6,324 bases of DNA from NCBI GenBank assembly GCA_025352845.1, contig JANXSC010000394.1, forward strand, positions 1 through 6,324, in the 5' to 3' direction. Under the pieces are notes generated by a model. The model was not told the origin of the DNA and did not search any database. It saw only the letters and a program-made list of their open reading frames with translations. This stretch comes from Opitutaceae bacterium. Lineage in GTDB: Bacteria > Verrucomicrobiota > Verrucomicrobiia > Opitutales > Opitutaceae. This document shows positions 1-6,186 of the stretch, one piece after another. Position 1 is the first letter of the stretch; each line of letters starts with the position of its first letter. The position numbers and the translations under genes are program-made.

Positions 1-830
1 CGCCACCGTCGGCATCCGCGCCCCGCGCGACGACCCGATAGTCACTGCCCGCAAGTGTGACGAGCAGCGCGGCGTCCTTGCTCTCCGCACTCGCAAATGG
101 CAGGGCACCGAGCCGGCTGACCGCCGCCGCGATCTCGTCGCCACCGCCCCAGTCATCGTTACCCGCGAGGTGCGCGTCGCCGCGCAACAACTCGATCCGT
201 GGATCGGCGAGGTGGCCCTTGAGGCCCAGCGCCCCGAGCGTCGGGCCGGTCGCCCGAATAAGCACGCGTCGCGGCTGCTTGTCTCCAATTGCAAACGCCA
301 CGCCGGGTGCGGGCGTTTCGGCAGAGACGAAGCCCGCCGCCAAATCGTGACGCGGCCGGAGCACCGTCGTCGGCCGGCAGCTCGGCCGCGCCGCCGATCG
401 GCCCGATCTCAAGGGACTTGAAAACCAGCTGCTGCCGCGCCGCCGCGGCCGCAAACGCCGTGATCGCGCCGGCCCCGCGGTTGTCGGTAAATTTCGCCCG
501 ACCCTCGCCCCACTCGCCACTGGAGTTACCATCGTAAACAATCGCATTGCCCGGCTCGCCGCTCCAGTTCAGCGCGATGCCGGTCGCGCCGCCGAACACG
601 TAAGCGACCCCGCCTTTGAAAATCACCGTGTCTCCCGGCACGAGCAGGCACGCCGCCGGTCGCCCCACCGCCGTCGGATCGCCGGAGCAGTGTTTCCACG
701 GTGCCTCGACGCTGGTGCCGTGGTTGTCGTCCGCCCCGCCGTCGAAATCGACGTGGTAATTGATCCCGTGCAGCCGCGCCGCCAGGGCGACGAGGAGCGC
801 AAGCACGGCGAAGACGGTTCGCATACGCAT
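1..830 (-). pseudogene. secreted right-handed beta-helix (polysaccharide-lyase-like) protein, frameshifted, 3' end outside window
   Basis: The ATG at 830 (second Met at 824) begins a signal peptide: an Arg-containing start, then a hydrophobic core FAVLALLVALAA, with likely cleavage near residue 22. Residues 23-147 resemble the first rungs of right-handed beta-helix proteins of the pectate-lyase/chondroitinase-B type: YHVDFDGGADDNHGTS, APWKH, VPGDTVIFKGGV, LNWSGEPGNAIVYDGN and LVFKSLEIGPIGG. After about residue 166 this frame becomes Arg-rich and meaningless, stopping at 159. A neighbouring minus-strand frame then continues coherently from about 334 to the window edge: GFVSAETPAPG, RRVLIRATGPTLGALG, LADPRIELL, NDDWGGGDE and SKDAALLVTLAGSDYRV. 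That is the R-V-L-I-R-A-x-G-P module often found at the C-terminus of secreted Verrucomicrobiota proteins. The join needs one surplus base, or two missing, somewhere around 335-385. Most of the expected helix is absent between the two parts, so an internal deletion is also possible. The substrate is unknown; a role in polysaccharide breakdown is inferred from the fold. Confidence 0.72.
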
Positions 831-1007
831 GGGTGAGGGCGAATTCGCGACCGCACCAAGGCACCAAACAACCGCAAGGCGAATCTCGGTGCTACCTCCA
901 TATCGCGAATCGCGCGACCACGTCCGTGGCAAAAATCTGTCCGAAGCAGTCCGCGTCACTTCATTTCTCGACGGCACTCCTGCCGGGACGCACAGTCCAT
1001 TCGCCCC
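831..1007. promoter_or_regulatory. divergent intergenic region between beta-helix gene and outer-membrane gene
   Basis: These 177 bases separate two divergent genes, so both promoters should lie here. I cannot pick out convincing -35/-10 hexamers, and neither start codon has a Shine-Dalgarno sequence. Two small symmetric elements stand out: the perfect 10-base palindrome GCGAATTCGC at 839-848, just upstream of the beta-helix start, and TCGCG-5-CGCGA at 903-917. Either could be a regulator site, but in DNA this GC-rich short palindromes also arise by chance. Confidence 0.3.
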
Positions 1008-1931
1008 ATGCACCCTCGTCGCCCTCGCCTGCTAACGACCACCGTGCTCACCGCGTTGCTGACGATACAGGCCTCGTTGCCAGCGGCCGAACCGCTCACC
1101 GCCACCGATCGCGTCCGCGAGCGGGTGCTGCGGATGACGGAGTTTTTCGACACCATGCTGCCCGGCGTGCTCGGCGAAAATAACATCACGCTGCACCTCC
1201 AGCCGAAGTTCAGCGATCTGCGCGACCGGGAGTTCATGCGGTTTCCCGTCGAGCTGCGCTACGGTCTCACCGATCGCTGGGAACTGGTCGGAGGTCTCGT
1301 GCCGTTTGTCCCCAATCCGATCAATCGCGGGCGGCAGCACCGCTGGGGACCGGGCGAACTCAAACTCGGTGTCCGCCACGATGTCGGTCGCTCGCTCGGA
1401 TTTTTCGACAGCACCACCGTCGGCCTTGAAACCCGCGCGCCGGTCGGGCGCCCGCCCGCCGTGCTCAACGATCACTACACGCACGTGAAGCCGTTTGTGT
1501 CGGCGGCGCGCACGCTGCTGACCTGGCCGTCGACAACTTTCTATACCAACGCCGCCTACGACCGGAGCGTCGACCTCACCCACCGCGCCGCGCCGCCGGC
1601 CGAGGTCGTGCGGCGCAACATCACCGAGTTCGCGCCGGGCCTGCTCTACAAGCCGGGGCAATTTGGCTATTTTGCCGAGTATCTTTTCCGCCATCTGCGC
1701 GAGGAAAACGGCGCGCGGCTCGGCCACGAGGCGCAGTTTGGCGCGATCTGGGATGTGCCGCTCGCGCGCACTGCGAAGTGGAGCCTGCCCGGGAAATGGC
1801 AACTCAATCTCGCGTGCAAGGCGGGCAAGGAGGAGGGCCGCGACCGCGATGTCGGAATCTCGGCGCGCGTCAACTGGCGCACGACTTTGCGCGAAGTGCT
1901 CAAACCGACGAAGGCGTTGCCCGCAAGATAA
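1008..1931 (+). CDS. probable outer-membrane beta-barrel protein (transporter / MetA-like)
   Basis: This 307-residue protein starts at ATG 1008. It has a classical signal peptide: basic MHPRRPR, then the hydrophobic stretch LLTTTVLTALLTIQASLPAA, with cleavage expected after Ala27. The mature part shows alternating aromatic/polar strands typical of outer-membrane barrels: MRFPVELRYGLTDRWELVGG, GPGELKLGVRHDV, STTVGLETRAPVG, TFYTNAAYD, FGYFAEYLFRHL, HEAQFGAIWDV, WQLNLACKAG and DVGISARVNWR. The pattern of a strand followed by 'GLTDRWELVGG' and later 'GELKLGVRH' is like the uncharacterised transporter/phenol-degradation MetA-like family; that family assignment is from memory and tentative. It does not end in the C-terminal aromatic residue usual for barrels, because about 15 residues follow the last strand. 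A small lipoprotein gene follows after 50 bp, suggesting one envelope unit. The substrate cannot be read from sequence. Confidence 0.75.
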   Translation: MHPRRPRLLTTTVLTALLTIQASLPAAEPLTATDRVRERVLRMTEFFDTMLPGVLGENNITLHLQPKFSDLRDREFMRFPVELRYGLTDRWELVGGLVPFVPNPINRGRQHRWGPGELKLGVRHDVGRSLGFFDSTTVGLETRAPVGRPPAVLNDHYTHVKPFVSAARTLLTWPSTTFYTNAAYDRSVDLTHRAAPPAEVVRRNITEFAPGLLYKPGQFGYFAEYLFRHLREENGARLGHEAQFGAIWDVPLARTAKWSLPGKWQLNLACKAGKEEGRDRDVGISARVNWRTTLREVLKPTKALPAR

Positions 1932-1981
1932 CACGCGCCCCCGCGCCGCAGGCTTGCGCCCGCGCACCCGCCCGGCGGACT

Positions 1982-2410
1982 GTGCGCGAGTTGAGATTCA
2001 CCGCGTTCCTCTTTCTCGCCTTCACCAGTCTTGTCGCCAGCGGCTGCTCCTCGACGAGCACGCGCAAGATTATCGCGCTGGATCGGTTTCAGCGGATCTA
2101 TGTCGAGCGCCGGCTCAACGAAAACAACCGGCTCGATGAATTCCTCGCCGCCGAGTTGCGCCGGCTGGGCCGCGACGCCAGTTCGGGCCCGCTCACGATG
2201 ATGCCCGAAAACACCGACGCCATCCTCACCTATGACGCGCGTTGGGCCTGGGATTTCAAAACCTATCTCATCGAGCTCAACGTCGAACTGCACGCCGTGC
2301 ATCCGCACAAGAAACTGGCCGACGGCCGCTATTATCAGCCGTCGATCACGACCAAGCCGCCCGCCGAGGCGGCCCGCGCCATTCTGGAGCCGTTGTTCGC
2401 CAAACCGTAG
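1982..2410 (+). CDS. small lipoprotein, unknown function
   Basis: This reading frame encodes a lipoprotein. A short N-terminus (RELRF) and hydrophobic segment TAFLFLAFTSLVA lead to the lipobox LVASGC, with the acylated Cys at about residue 22, followed by SSTSTRK. No ATG lies near the signal peptide. GTG at 1982 (142 residues) and TTG at 1991 (139 residues) both fit, and I chose GTG because a G-rich GGCGG lies just upstream. The frame stays open further upstream inside the barrel gene, but that part is a shadow. The mature protein is mixed alpha/beta, with a segment TDAILTYDARWAWDFKTYLIELNVELHAV and an ending PAEAARAILEPLF. It resembles small uncharacterised lipoproteins that carry W-x-W-D near the middle, and a DUF4136-like fold is possible but unproven. 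It lies 50 bp behind the barrel gene and probably shares its transcript. The stop codon is part of the palindromic repeat that follows. Confidence 0.72.
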   Translation: MRELRFTAFLFLAFTSLVASGCSSTSTRKIIALDRFQRIYVERRLNENNRLDEFLAAELRRLGRDASSGPLTMMPENTDAILTYDARWAWDFKTYLIELNVELHAVHPHKKLADGRYYQPSITTKPPAEAARAILEPLFAKP

Positions 2411-2494
2411 CTCGGGCAGCCTGCCCGAGCTGGCTTGAGCAACGCGATCAGGCTGACCGCGCTACGAACGACCCGTCTGACCGCGGGCCCTACG
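2406..2494. repeat. tandem palindromic intergenic repeat (REP-like) between convergent genes
   Basis: A compact block of palindromes fills the space between the lipoprotein and regulator stop codons. Module one is a perfect 10-bp stem with a 3-base loop (AGCTCGGGCA at 2409-2418, TGCCCGAGCT at 2422-2431). Module two is CGCGATCA-GGC-TGACCGCG at 2443-2461, with one mismatch that becomes a G-U pair on the minus-strand RNA. The pair is framed by CGTAGC at 2406-2411 and its inverse GCTACG at 2461-2466. A partial third copy follows: CTGACCGCG at 2453-2461 recurs at 2477-2485, and each copy is followed shortly by CTACG. Such framed hairpin pairs look like a dispersed REP-type element rather than a simple terminator. 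Whether it recurs elsewhere in the genome cannot be seen here. Confidence 0.65.
2409..2431. terminator. possible bidirectional transcription terminator hairpin
   Basis: The 10-bp GC-rich stem with a GCC loop lies exactly where two convergent transcripts meet and overlaps the lipoprotein stop codon. No run of T follows on either strand, so it is not a canonical intrinsic terminator. It may still stall polymerase or protect 3' ends. It is the first hairpin of the repeat block. Confidence 0.35.
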
Positions 2495-3521
2495 ATGCCG
2501 CCCGGCGCAGCGTTGGTCCCTCGGTCCAACGCGCCGCGATCGTCGTGGTGGTCGGCCATTCGGGCACGCCGAGTTCGTTGCGCTGGAGCTGCGCGATCAG
2601 CAGCTCCACGGCCCGCGCCCCGAGTTCGCGCGGCTGCTGATCGAGGCCGGCGCACGGCCGGGTGGTGTAAATCGCATTGAGGCTCACGAAGCCATGCGTC
2701 GCCGGCACGCGCGCGCCGCACTCCTCCATCCACGCGATCGTTTCGGTGAAATACCCGATGACGACATCGGGCTTGTGCCGGCGAAACCACCGTTGGAATT
2801 CCGCCTTGCGCTGATCCTCGACGATCAGGGGCGGCACGTGCTCGAAAGCGGGATCGTTTTCCTGGCACGAGCGAAACGCCGCGCTGAAGCGCCGCTGCAT
2901 GCGCTCGTCGCGCCCGCGCTCGACGTAAAGTCCCGGCCGTCGGTAACCGCGCTCGGCGAGCCGTGCCATCAGTGCCGTCATCGAGCGGTAGTGGTTGCAG
3001 CATACGCAGTGGAGTGCCGGCCGATCGATCACGTAATCGGTGTAAACCGCCGCGTAGCGCGACCAGTTCAAGCCCGACCAGTCGGGCGAATACCACGAGG
3101 GCAGCAGCAACACGCCGTGAATGCCGCGCGAATGCAAAATCGAGTCGAGGCGTTGCACCGACATTCCGTCCGCGCCGACCACAAATTCCTCCAGCTTGAA
3201 ACCCAGGTTAGCCGCCCGGGCCCGCCCGCCCTGCACGAGCTCGGCATGAAACGCCCCGTGCGGATCGCGCCGCTGCGGCTCCAGCAAATCCACCGCCGCG
3301 AGCACGCCGCGAAACGTCCCGCCCCGCGAACGCCGCAGCTCCGACATCACCGCGGCCGCGAGCGGATTCCGCCGGTAGCCCGCCTCGCGCGCCGCCTTCT
3401 CGACGCGCAACACCGTCGCCGGATCGACGCGGCCCTTGCCGCGCAGCGCATCGGAGACCGTCGTGTGCGAGAGACCAAGGGTGCGCGCAATCGAGCGCAC
3501 GGTGGGGGCGGGGGACTTCAT
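2490..3521 (-). CDS. LacI/GalR-family transcriptional regulator
   Basis: This 343-residue protein has the normal LacI-family length and starts at ATG 3521. Residues 7-26 (TVRSIARTLGLSHTTVSDALRG) form the helix-turn-helix. They are followed by the third helix and by a hinge helix around residues 50-64 (YRRNPLAAAVMSELRR). The rest should be the periplasmic-binding-protein-like sensor: HAELVQGGRARAANLGFKLEEF, RLDSILHSRGIHGVLLLPS, MARLAERGYRRPGLYVER, KPDVVIGYFTETIAWMEECG and LGARAVELLIAQLQ. The usual effector-side signature with Asn-Asp in the 'PDAIFAAND' region is replaced by VIGYFTET, and the 'VVGFD' strand reads GFVSLNA, so the ligand is probably not a typical LacI sugar. A Cys cluster (HCVCCNHY) is unusual. 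The gene is divergent from the peptide transporter across 157 bp and probably acts there, or on itself. The stop at 2490-2492 falls inside the palindromic repeat. Confidence 0.9.
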   Translation of the reverse strand: MKSPAPTVRSIARTLGLSHTTVSDALRGKGRVDPATVLRVEKAAREAGYRRNPLAAAVMSELRRSRGGTFRGVLAAVDLLEPQRRDPHGAFHAELVQGGRARAANLGFKLEEFVVGADGMSVQRLDSILHSRGIHGVLLLPSWYSPDWSGLNWSRYAAVYTDYVIDRPALHCVCCNHYRSMTALMARLAERGYRRPGLYVERGRDERMQRRFSAAFRSCQENDPAFEHVPPLIVEDQRKAEFQRWFRRHKPDVVIGYFTETIAWMEECGARVPATHGFVSLNAIYTTRPCAGLDQQPRELGARAVELLIAQLQRNELGVPEWPTTTTIAARWTEGPTLRRAAS

Positions 3522-3576
3522 GCCTGACCGTCAACGAGCGGCGGGGCAACGGCGCTGGCAAGTGCGGAATTCAGCG

Positions 3577-3609
3577 TGCGTCACGCAGCATGCGCGCGCA
3601 TCGCGCGCA
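3577..3609. promoter_or_regulatory. candidate operator(s) in the regulator/transporter divergent region
   Basis: The region 3522-3678 between the divergent regulator and transporter genes holds two strong dyads. TGCGT-C-ACGCA lies at 3577-3587. TGCGCGCG-CAT-CGCGCGCA lies at 3591-3609 and contains the overlapping perfect palindrome ATGCGCGCGCAT at 3590-3601. LacI-family regulators bind short palindromes, often with central CG, and often next to their own gene. These are therefore the best operator candidates, but the very high GC content makes chance palindromes more likely. I see no confident -35/-10 boxes on either strand. Confidence 0.4.
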
Positions 3610-3678
3610 AAGGGGCTCGCCGCTCGGGCCGCGCTTTCGGCGTTGCCCGCCCCTCACCCGCTCACAATCTCGCGCAAC

Positions 3679-5208
3679 ATGAGTTCTTCCACCCCGGTCG
3701 GAAATCCTGTCTCCATCGAAACGGAGCCTGAGTCACACCTCAACGCCGGCGGCCTCGGCGGCCACCCGCGCGGCCTCAACAATCTTTTCCTCACCGAAAT
3801 GTGGGAGCGGTTTTCCTACTACGGAATGCGCGCGCTGCTCACGTTGTTCATGGTCGCCCCCATTGCATCCGGCGGCCTCGGCTACGACACGAAACGCGCC
3901 GGCGTGATCTACGGCACCTATACGATGTGCGTTTACATGCTGTCGATCCCGGGCGGATTTTTGGCGGACAACTTTCTCGGCGCGCGCGCCTCCGTCCTCT
4001 ACGGCGGCATCATCATCGCGTGCGGCCACTTCACCCTCGCCCTGAATTCCGAGACGACGTTCTTCCTCGGCCTCGTCCTCATCGCGCTCGGCACCGGCCT
4101 CCTCAAGCCCAACATCTCCTCGATGGTCGGCAGCCTCTACCGCGACGGCGACGCCCGCCGCGACGCGGGTTTCTCGATTTTCTACATGGGCATCAACATC
4201 GGCGCGTTCAGCTCGCCGCTCGTCACCGGCTGGCTCGCGCAGAGCGACGCGTTCAAGGACATCCTCAAAGGCTGGGGCCTCGATCCGACGCACTCGTGGC
4301 ACTGGGGTTTCGCCACCGCAGGGGTCGGCATGACGCTCGGATTGATCGTCTACGTTTTGCAACGCGACCGGCTCGCGCATGTGGGGCACGCTCCCGCAAC
4401 TGGAGCCGCGCGCCCGTGGGGCAAACTTCTCGGTGTCCTCGCCGGTGCCGCCGTGCTCTTCGGCCTCGTGCGCCTCTCCGACACCAACAAAAACTTCGAA
4501 TGGATCCGCTACGGCTACGTCATTGTGCCCATCCTCGTGATCATCTGGTTCGGCCTCAAGGCCGACCTCGACAGCAAACGCCTCGCCGCCGTCTCCGTCT
4601 TCGCCCTCGCCGCGATCATCTTCTGGGCGATCTTCGAGCAGGCCGGCTCGACCATTTCGCTCTTCGGGGATCAGCTGACCAACTGCGAAATCTTCGGCTA
4701 CAAATTCCCCTCCGCCTGGTTTCAGTCCGTCAACTCGCTCTTCGTGATCCTGCTTGCGCCGTTCTTCGCGTGGCTCTGGGTCGCGCTCGGCGACAAGCAG
4801 CCGTCGGCGCCGTTCAAGTTCACGCTCGCGCTCGTGTTTCTCGGACTCTCGTTCGTGCTGATGGTGCCGGCCGCCAAGCTCACGGTCGATGGCAAGGTCA
4901 GTCCCCTCTGGATCGTCGGGCTCTTTTTCCTGCAAACGGTCGGTGAACTCATGCTCAGCCCCGTCGGCCTCTCGACGATGACCAAGCTCGCGCCGGCGAA
5001 ACTTCTCGGTCTTGTGATGGGGATCTGGTTTCTCGCCGCCGCACTCGGCAACAAACTCGCCGGCGTGCTCGCGGGCGAGTTTACCTCGACGGACGGCAAC
5101 GCACTCTCGCACTTCTTCCTTGTGCAAGCCGGTTGGGTCGGCGTTGCGACGCTCGTGCTCCTCGTCTGCGTGCCGTGGGTGAAAAAACTGATGGGCGGCG
5201 TGAGATAG
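3679..5208 (+). CDS. POT/PTR2-family proton-dependent oligopeptide transporter
   Basis: This 509-residue membrane protein imports di- and tripeptides (or similar substrates) with protons across the inner membrane. The family hallmark E-x-x-E-R-F-x-Y-Y-G is at residues 40-49 (TEMWERFSYYGMRALL, helix 1). The second PTR2 signature is FYMGINIGAFSSP at about 168-180. GTGLLKPNISSMVGSLY (138-154), FWAIFEQAGSTISLFGDQ (315-332, the helix-7 EQ site) and GELMLSPVGLSTMTKLAP (422-439) are also typical. Hydrophobic stretches support 12 or more helices, with two extra helices in the centre as in bacterial members. I chose ATG 3679 because the motif then lies at the usual distance from the N-terminus; the frame stays open upstream to 3436 but that extension is Arg/Ala-rich shadow. 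There is no Shine-Dalgarno sequence. It is divergent from the LacI-type gene and 15 bp ahead of the oxygenase gene, likely co-transcribed with it. The exact substrate is not decided by sequence. Confidence 0.95.
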   Translation: MSSSTPVGNPVSIETEPESHLNAGGLGGHPRGLNNLFLTEMWERFSYYGMRALLTLFMVAPIASGGLGYDTKRAGVIYGTYTMCVYMLSIPGGFLADNFLGARASVLYGGIIIACGHFTLALNSETTFFLGLVLIALGTGLLKPNISSMVGSLYRDGDARRDAGFSIFYMGINIGAFSSPLVTGWLAQSDAFKDILKGWGLDPTHSWHWGFATAGVGMTLGLIVYVLQRDRLAHVGHAPATGAARPWGKLLGVLAGAAVLFGLVRLSDTNKNFEWIRYGYVIVPILVIIWFGLKADLDSKRLAAVSVFALAAIIFWAIFEQAGSTISLFGDQLTNCEIFGYKFPSAWFQSVNSLFVILLAPFFAWLWVALGDKQPSAPFKFTLALVFLGLSFVLMVPAAKLTVDGKVSPLWIVGLFFLQTVGELMLSPVGLSTMTKLAPAKLLGLVMGIWFLAAALGNKLAGVLAGEFTSTDGNALSHFFLVQAGWVGVATLVLLVCVPWVKKLMGGVR

Positions 5209-5223
5209 CCGCCACCCTTCCCC

Positions 5224-5841
5224 ATGCCGATCCGCGCCTGGTTTCCGACGCACATCTACTGCGAGCCGTTGCAGAAAAGCGGCCGCGCCCGCTTCAACGC
5301 CGACCTCGCCGACGAGTGTCGGCGGCTGCGCGACTTCGACGCCGCGGGCCGACGCTGGTCGGCGAAAAATTATCCCGGCGGCTACACCAGCTACGCCTCG
5401 ATGAACGAGCTGCACCGCTTCTCGAGCACGTTCGCCGAGCTCGAAAAAAAATTTACGCGCCACGTGCGCGCCTTTGCCCGCACGCTCGACATGGATCTGC
5501 GCGGTCGCTCCATCCGCCTCACTGATTTGTGGGTGAACATCATGCCGCCCACCGCGGCGCACTCGCTGCACCTGCATCCGCTGTCGTTCATCAGCGGCAC
5601 GTATTACGTCACCACGCCGCGCGACTGCCCCGGCCTGAAATTCGAGGATCCGCGCCTGAGCAAATTCATGGCCGCGCCGCCGAAGCTTCCGGATGCGCGC
5701 CGTGAAAATAAAATTCACGTCACCTATCCCGCCGAAGCGGGCAACGTGATCCTGTTTGAGAGCTGGTTGCGGCACGAGGTCGCCGCGAATCGCACCACCG
5801 CGGAGCGCATCAGCGTGAGTTTTAATTTCAACTGGGCTTGA
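5224..5841 (+). CDS. TIGR02466-type putative 2OG-Fe(II) oxygenase
   Basis: This 205-residue soluble protein matches the small uncharacterised 2-oxoglutarate/Fe(II) oxygenase family in layout. The N-terminus (RAWFPTHIY) is like the 'FPTPIY' start of that family, followed by a helical region and then the double-stranded beta-helix core. The core reads LTDLWVNIMPPTAAHSLHLHPLSFISGTYYV (about 99-129), GLKFEDPR (137-144), AGNVILFESWLRHEVAANR (172-190) and ERISVSFNFNW (194-204). Likely iron ligands are His116 or His118 of HLHP and His184 of LRHEV. Arg195 of ERISVSFNF is the likely 2-oxoglutarate-binding residue. These assignments come from family pattern, not structure. It begins at ATG 5224, 15 bp after the transporter stop, so co-transcription is likely. 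The substrate is unknown; an imported peptide or amino-acid derivative is a guess based only on the neighbour. Confidence 0.88.
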   Translation: MPIRAWFPTHIYCEPLQKSGRARFNADLADECRRLRDFDAAGRRWSAKNYPGGYTSYASMNELHRFSSTFAELEKKFTRHVRAFARTLDMDLRGRSIRLTDLWVNIMPPTAAHSLHLHPLSFISGTYYVTTPRDCPGLKFEDPRLSKFMAAPPKLPDARRENKIHVTYPAEAGNVILFESWLRHEVAANRTTAERISVSFNFNWA

Positions 5842-5844
5842 ACC

Positions 5845-5858
5845 GCCGCGCTCGCGGC
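5845..5858. repeat. short GC inverted repeat between oxygenase and small gene
   Basis: GCCGCG-CT-CGCGGC lies four bases after the oxygenase stop. In RNA it would form a stem of about 5 bp with a 4-base loop. No T-run follows, so it is a weak attenuator or terminator candidate at best, and it is short enough to be chance. Confidence 0.25.
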
Positions 5859-5875
5859 CCACGCTCCCCCACACG

Positions 5876-6145
5876 ATGGTTGTCATCCGCCGCATGGTCG
5901 ATCGGCAGCGGGCCTACACGGGGATTTTTCTGCCGGGCGAGCCGGCAAAAATTTTTCCCACGACCGACCACGAGCACGCGCGCATTCTGGAAATCTACCT
6001 GCAGGACCGGCCGCACGCCGGCATCCATAACGATTTTTCCGACTACGCGCTCGGCGCCGATTCGTTTCCCCACAGGTCGCCAACGCCGTCGGCACCGACA
6101 AAAAAGACCCGTCGCGCAAAGCGACAGGCCCGGAAAGCCAACTGA
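5876..6145 (+). CDS. small hypothetical protein with basic C-terminal tail
   Basis: I do not recognise this 89-residue protein. The ATG at 5876 lies 34 bp after the oxygenase stop on the same strand. Codons are G/C-rich at the third position like the neighbours, and the overlapping frames read as Arg-rich nonsense, which favours this frame. Residues 1-63 look like a small globular domain (AYTGIFLPGEPAKIF, ARILEIYLQDRPHAGIHNDFSDYALGADSFP). Residues 64-75 are Pro/Ser/Thr-rich, and residues 76-88 are strongly basic (KKTRRAKRQARKA), as in nucleic-acid-binding or membrane-surface tails. There is no signal peptide or membrane helix. The insertion sequence begins roughly 40 bp after the stop, so the true 3' end could have been altered by insertion-associated change, though the stop precedes the element. 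It may be the last gene of the transporter operon. Confidence 0.5.
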   Translation: MVVIRRMVDRQRAYTGIFLPGEPAKIFPTTDHEHARILEIYLQDRPHAGIHNDFSDYALGADSFPHRSPTPSAPTKKTRRAKRQARKAN

Positions 6146-6186
6146 GTTTCGCGTTTAGTGCCGATCCGAAGAAACGCTGCCCACTA

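Noticed and set aside
57..350. Plus-strand small open frame at the left edge
   Set aside because: It is antisense to the well-preserved C-terminal module of the beta-helix gene, and its translation is Ser/Pro/Arg-rich without any motif.
1032..1967. 311-codon minus-strand frame opposite the barrel gene
   Set aside because: It mirrors the barrel gene's codon bias, is Arg/Ala-rich, and has no signal or domain; the plus-strand protein has a signal peptide and barrel strands.
1778..1981. Lipoprotein start at ATG 1778 inside the barrel gene
   Set aside because: It would bury the signal peptide and lipobox behind about 68 residues; starts at 1982 or 1991 give a proper lipoprotein signal.
3436..3678. 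N-terminal extension of the transporter to an upstream ATG
   Set aside because: The 81 extra residues are Arg/Ala-rich, overlap the start of the divergent regulator gene, and would push the ERFxYYG motif far from the usual N-terminal position.
3733..5895. 720-codon open frame on the minus strand antisense to the transporter and oxygenase genes
   Set aside because: Its translation is low-complexity (Arg/Glu/Ala/Gly-rich) with no domain, while the plus-strand frames carry clear family motifs. Long antisense frames arise from the strong third-position GC bias.
6146..6186. Possible short gene (GTG start) between the small gene and the insertion sequence
   Set aside because: It stops after about ten codons and has no supporting feature; it is most likely plain intergenic sequence.
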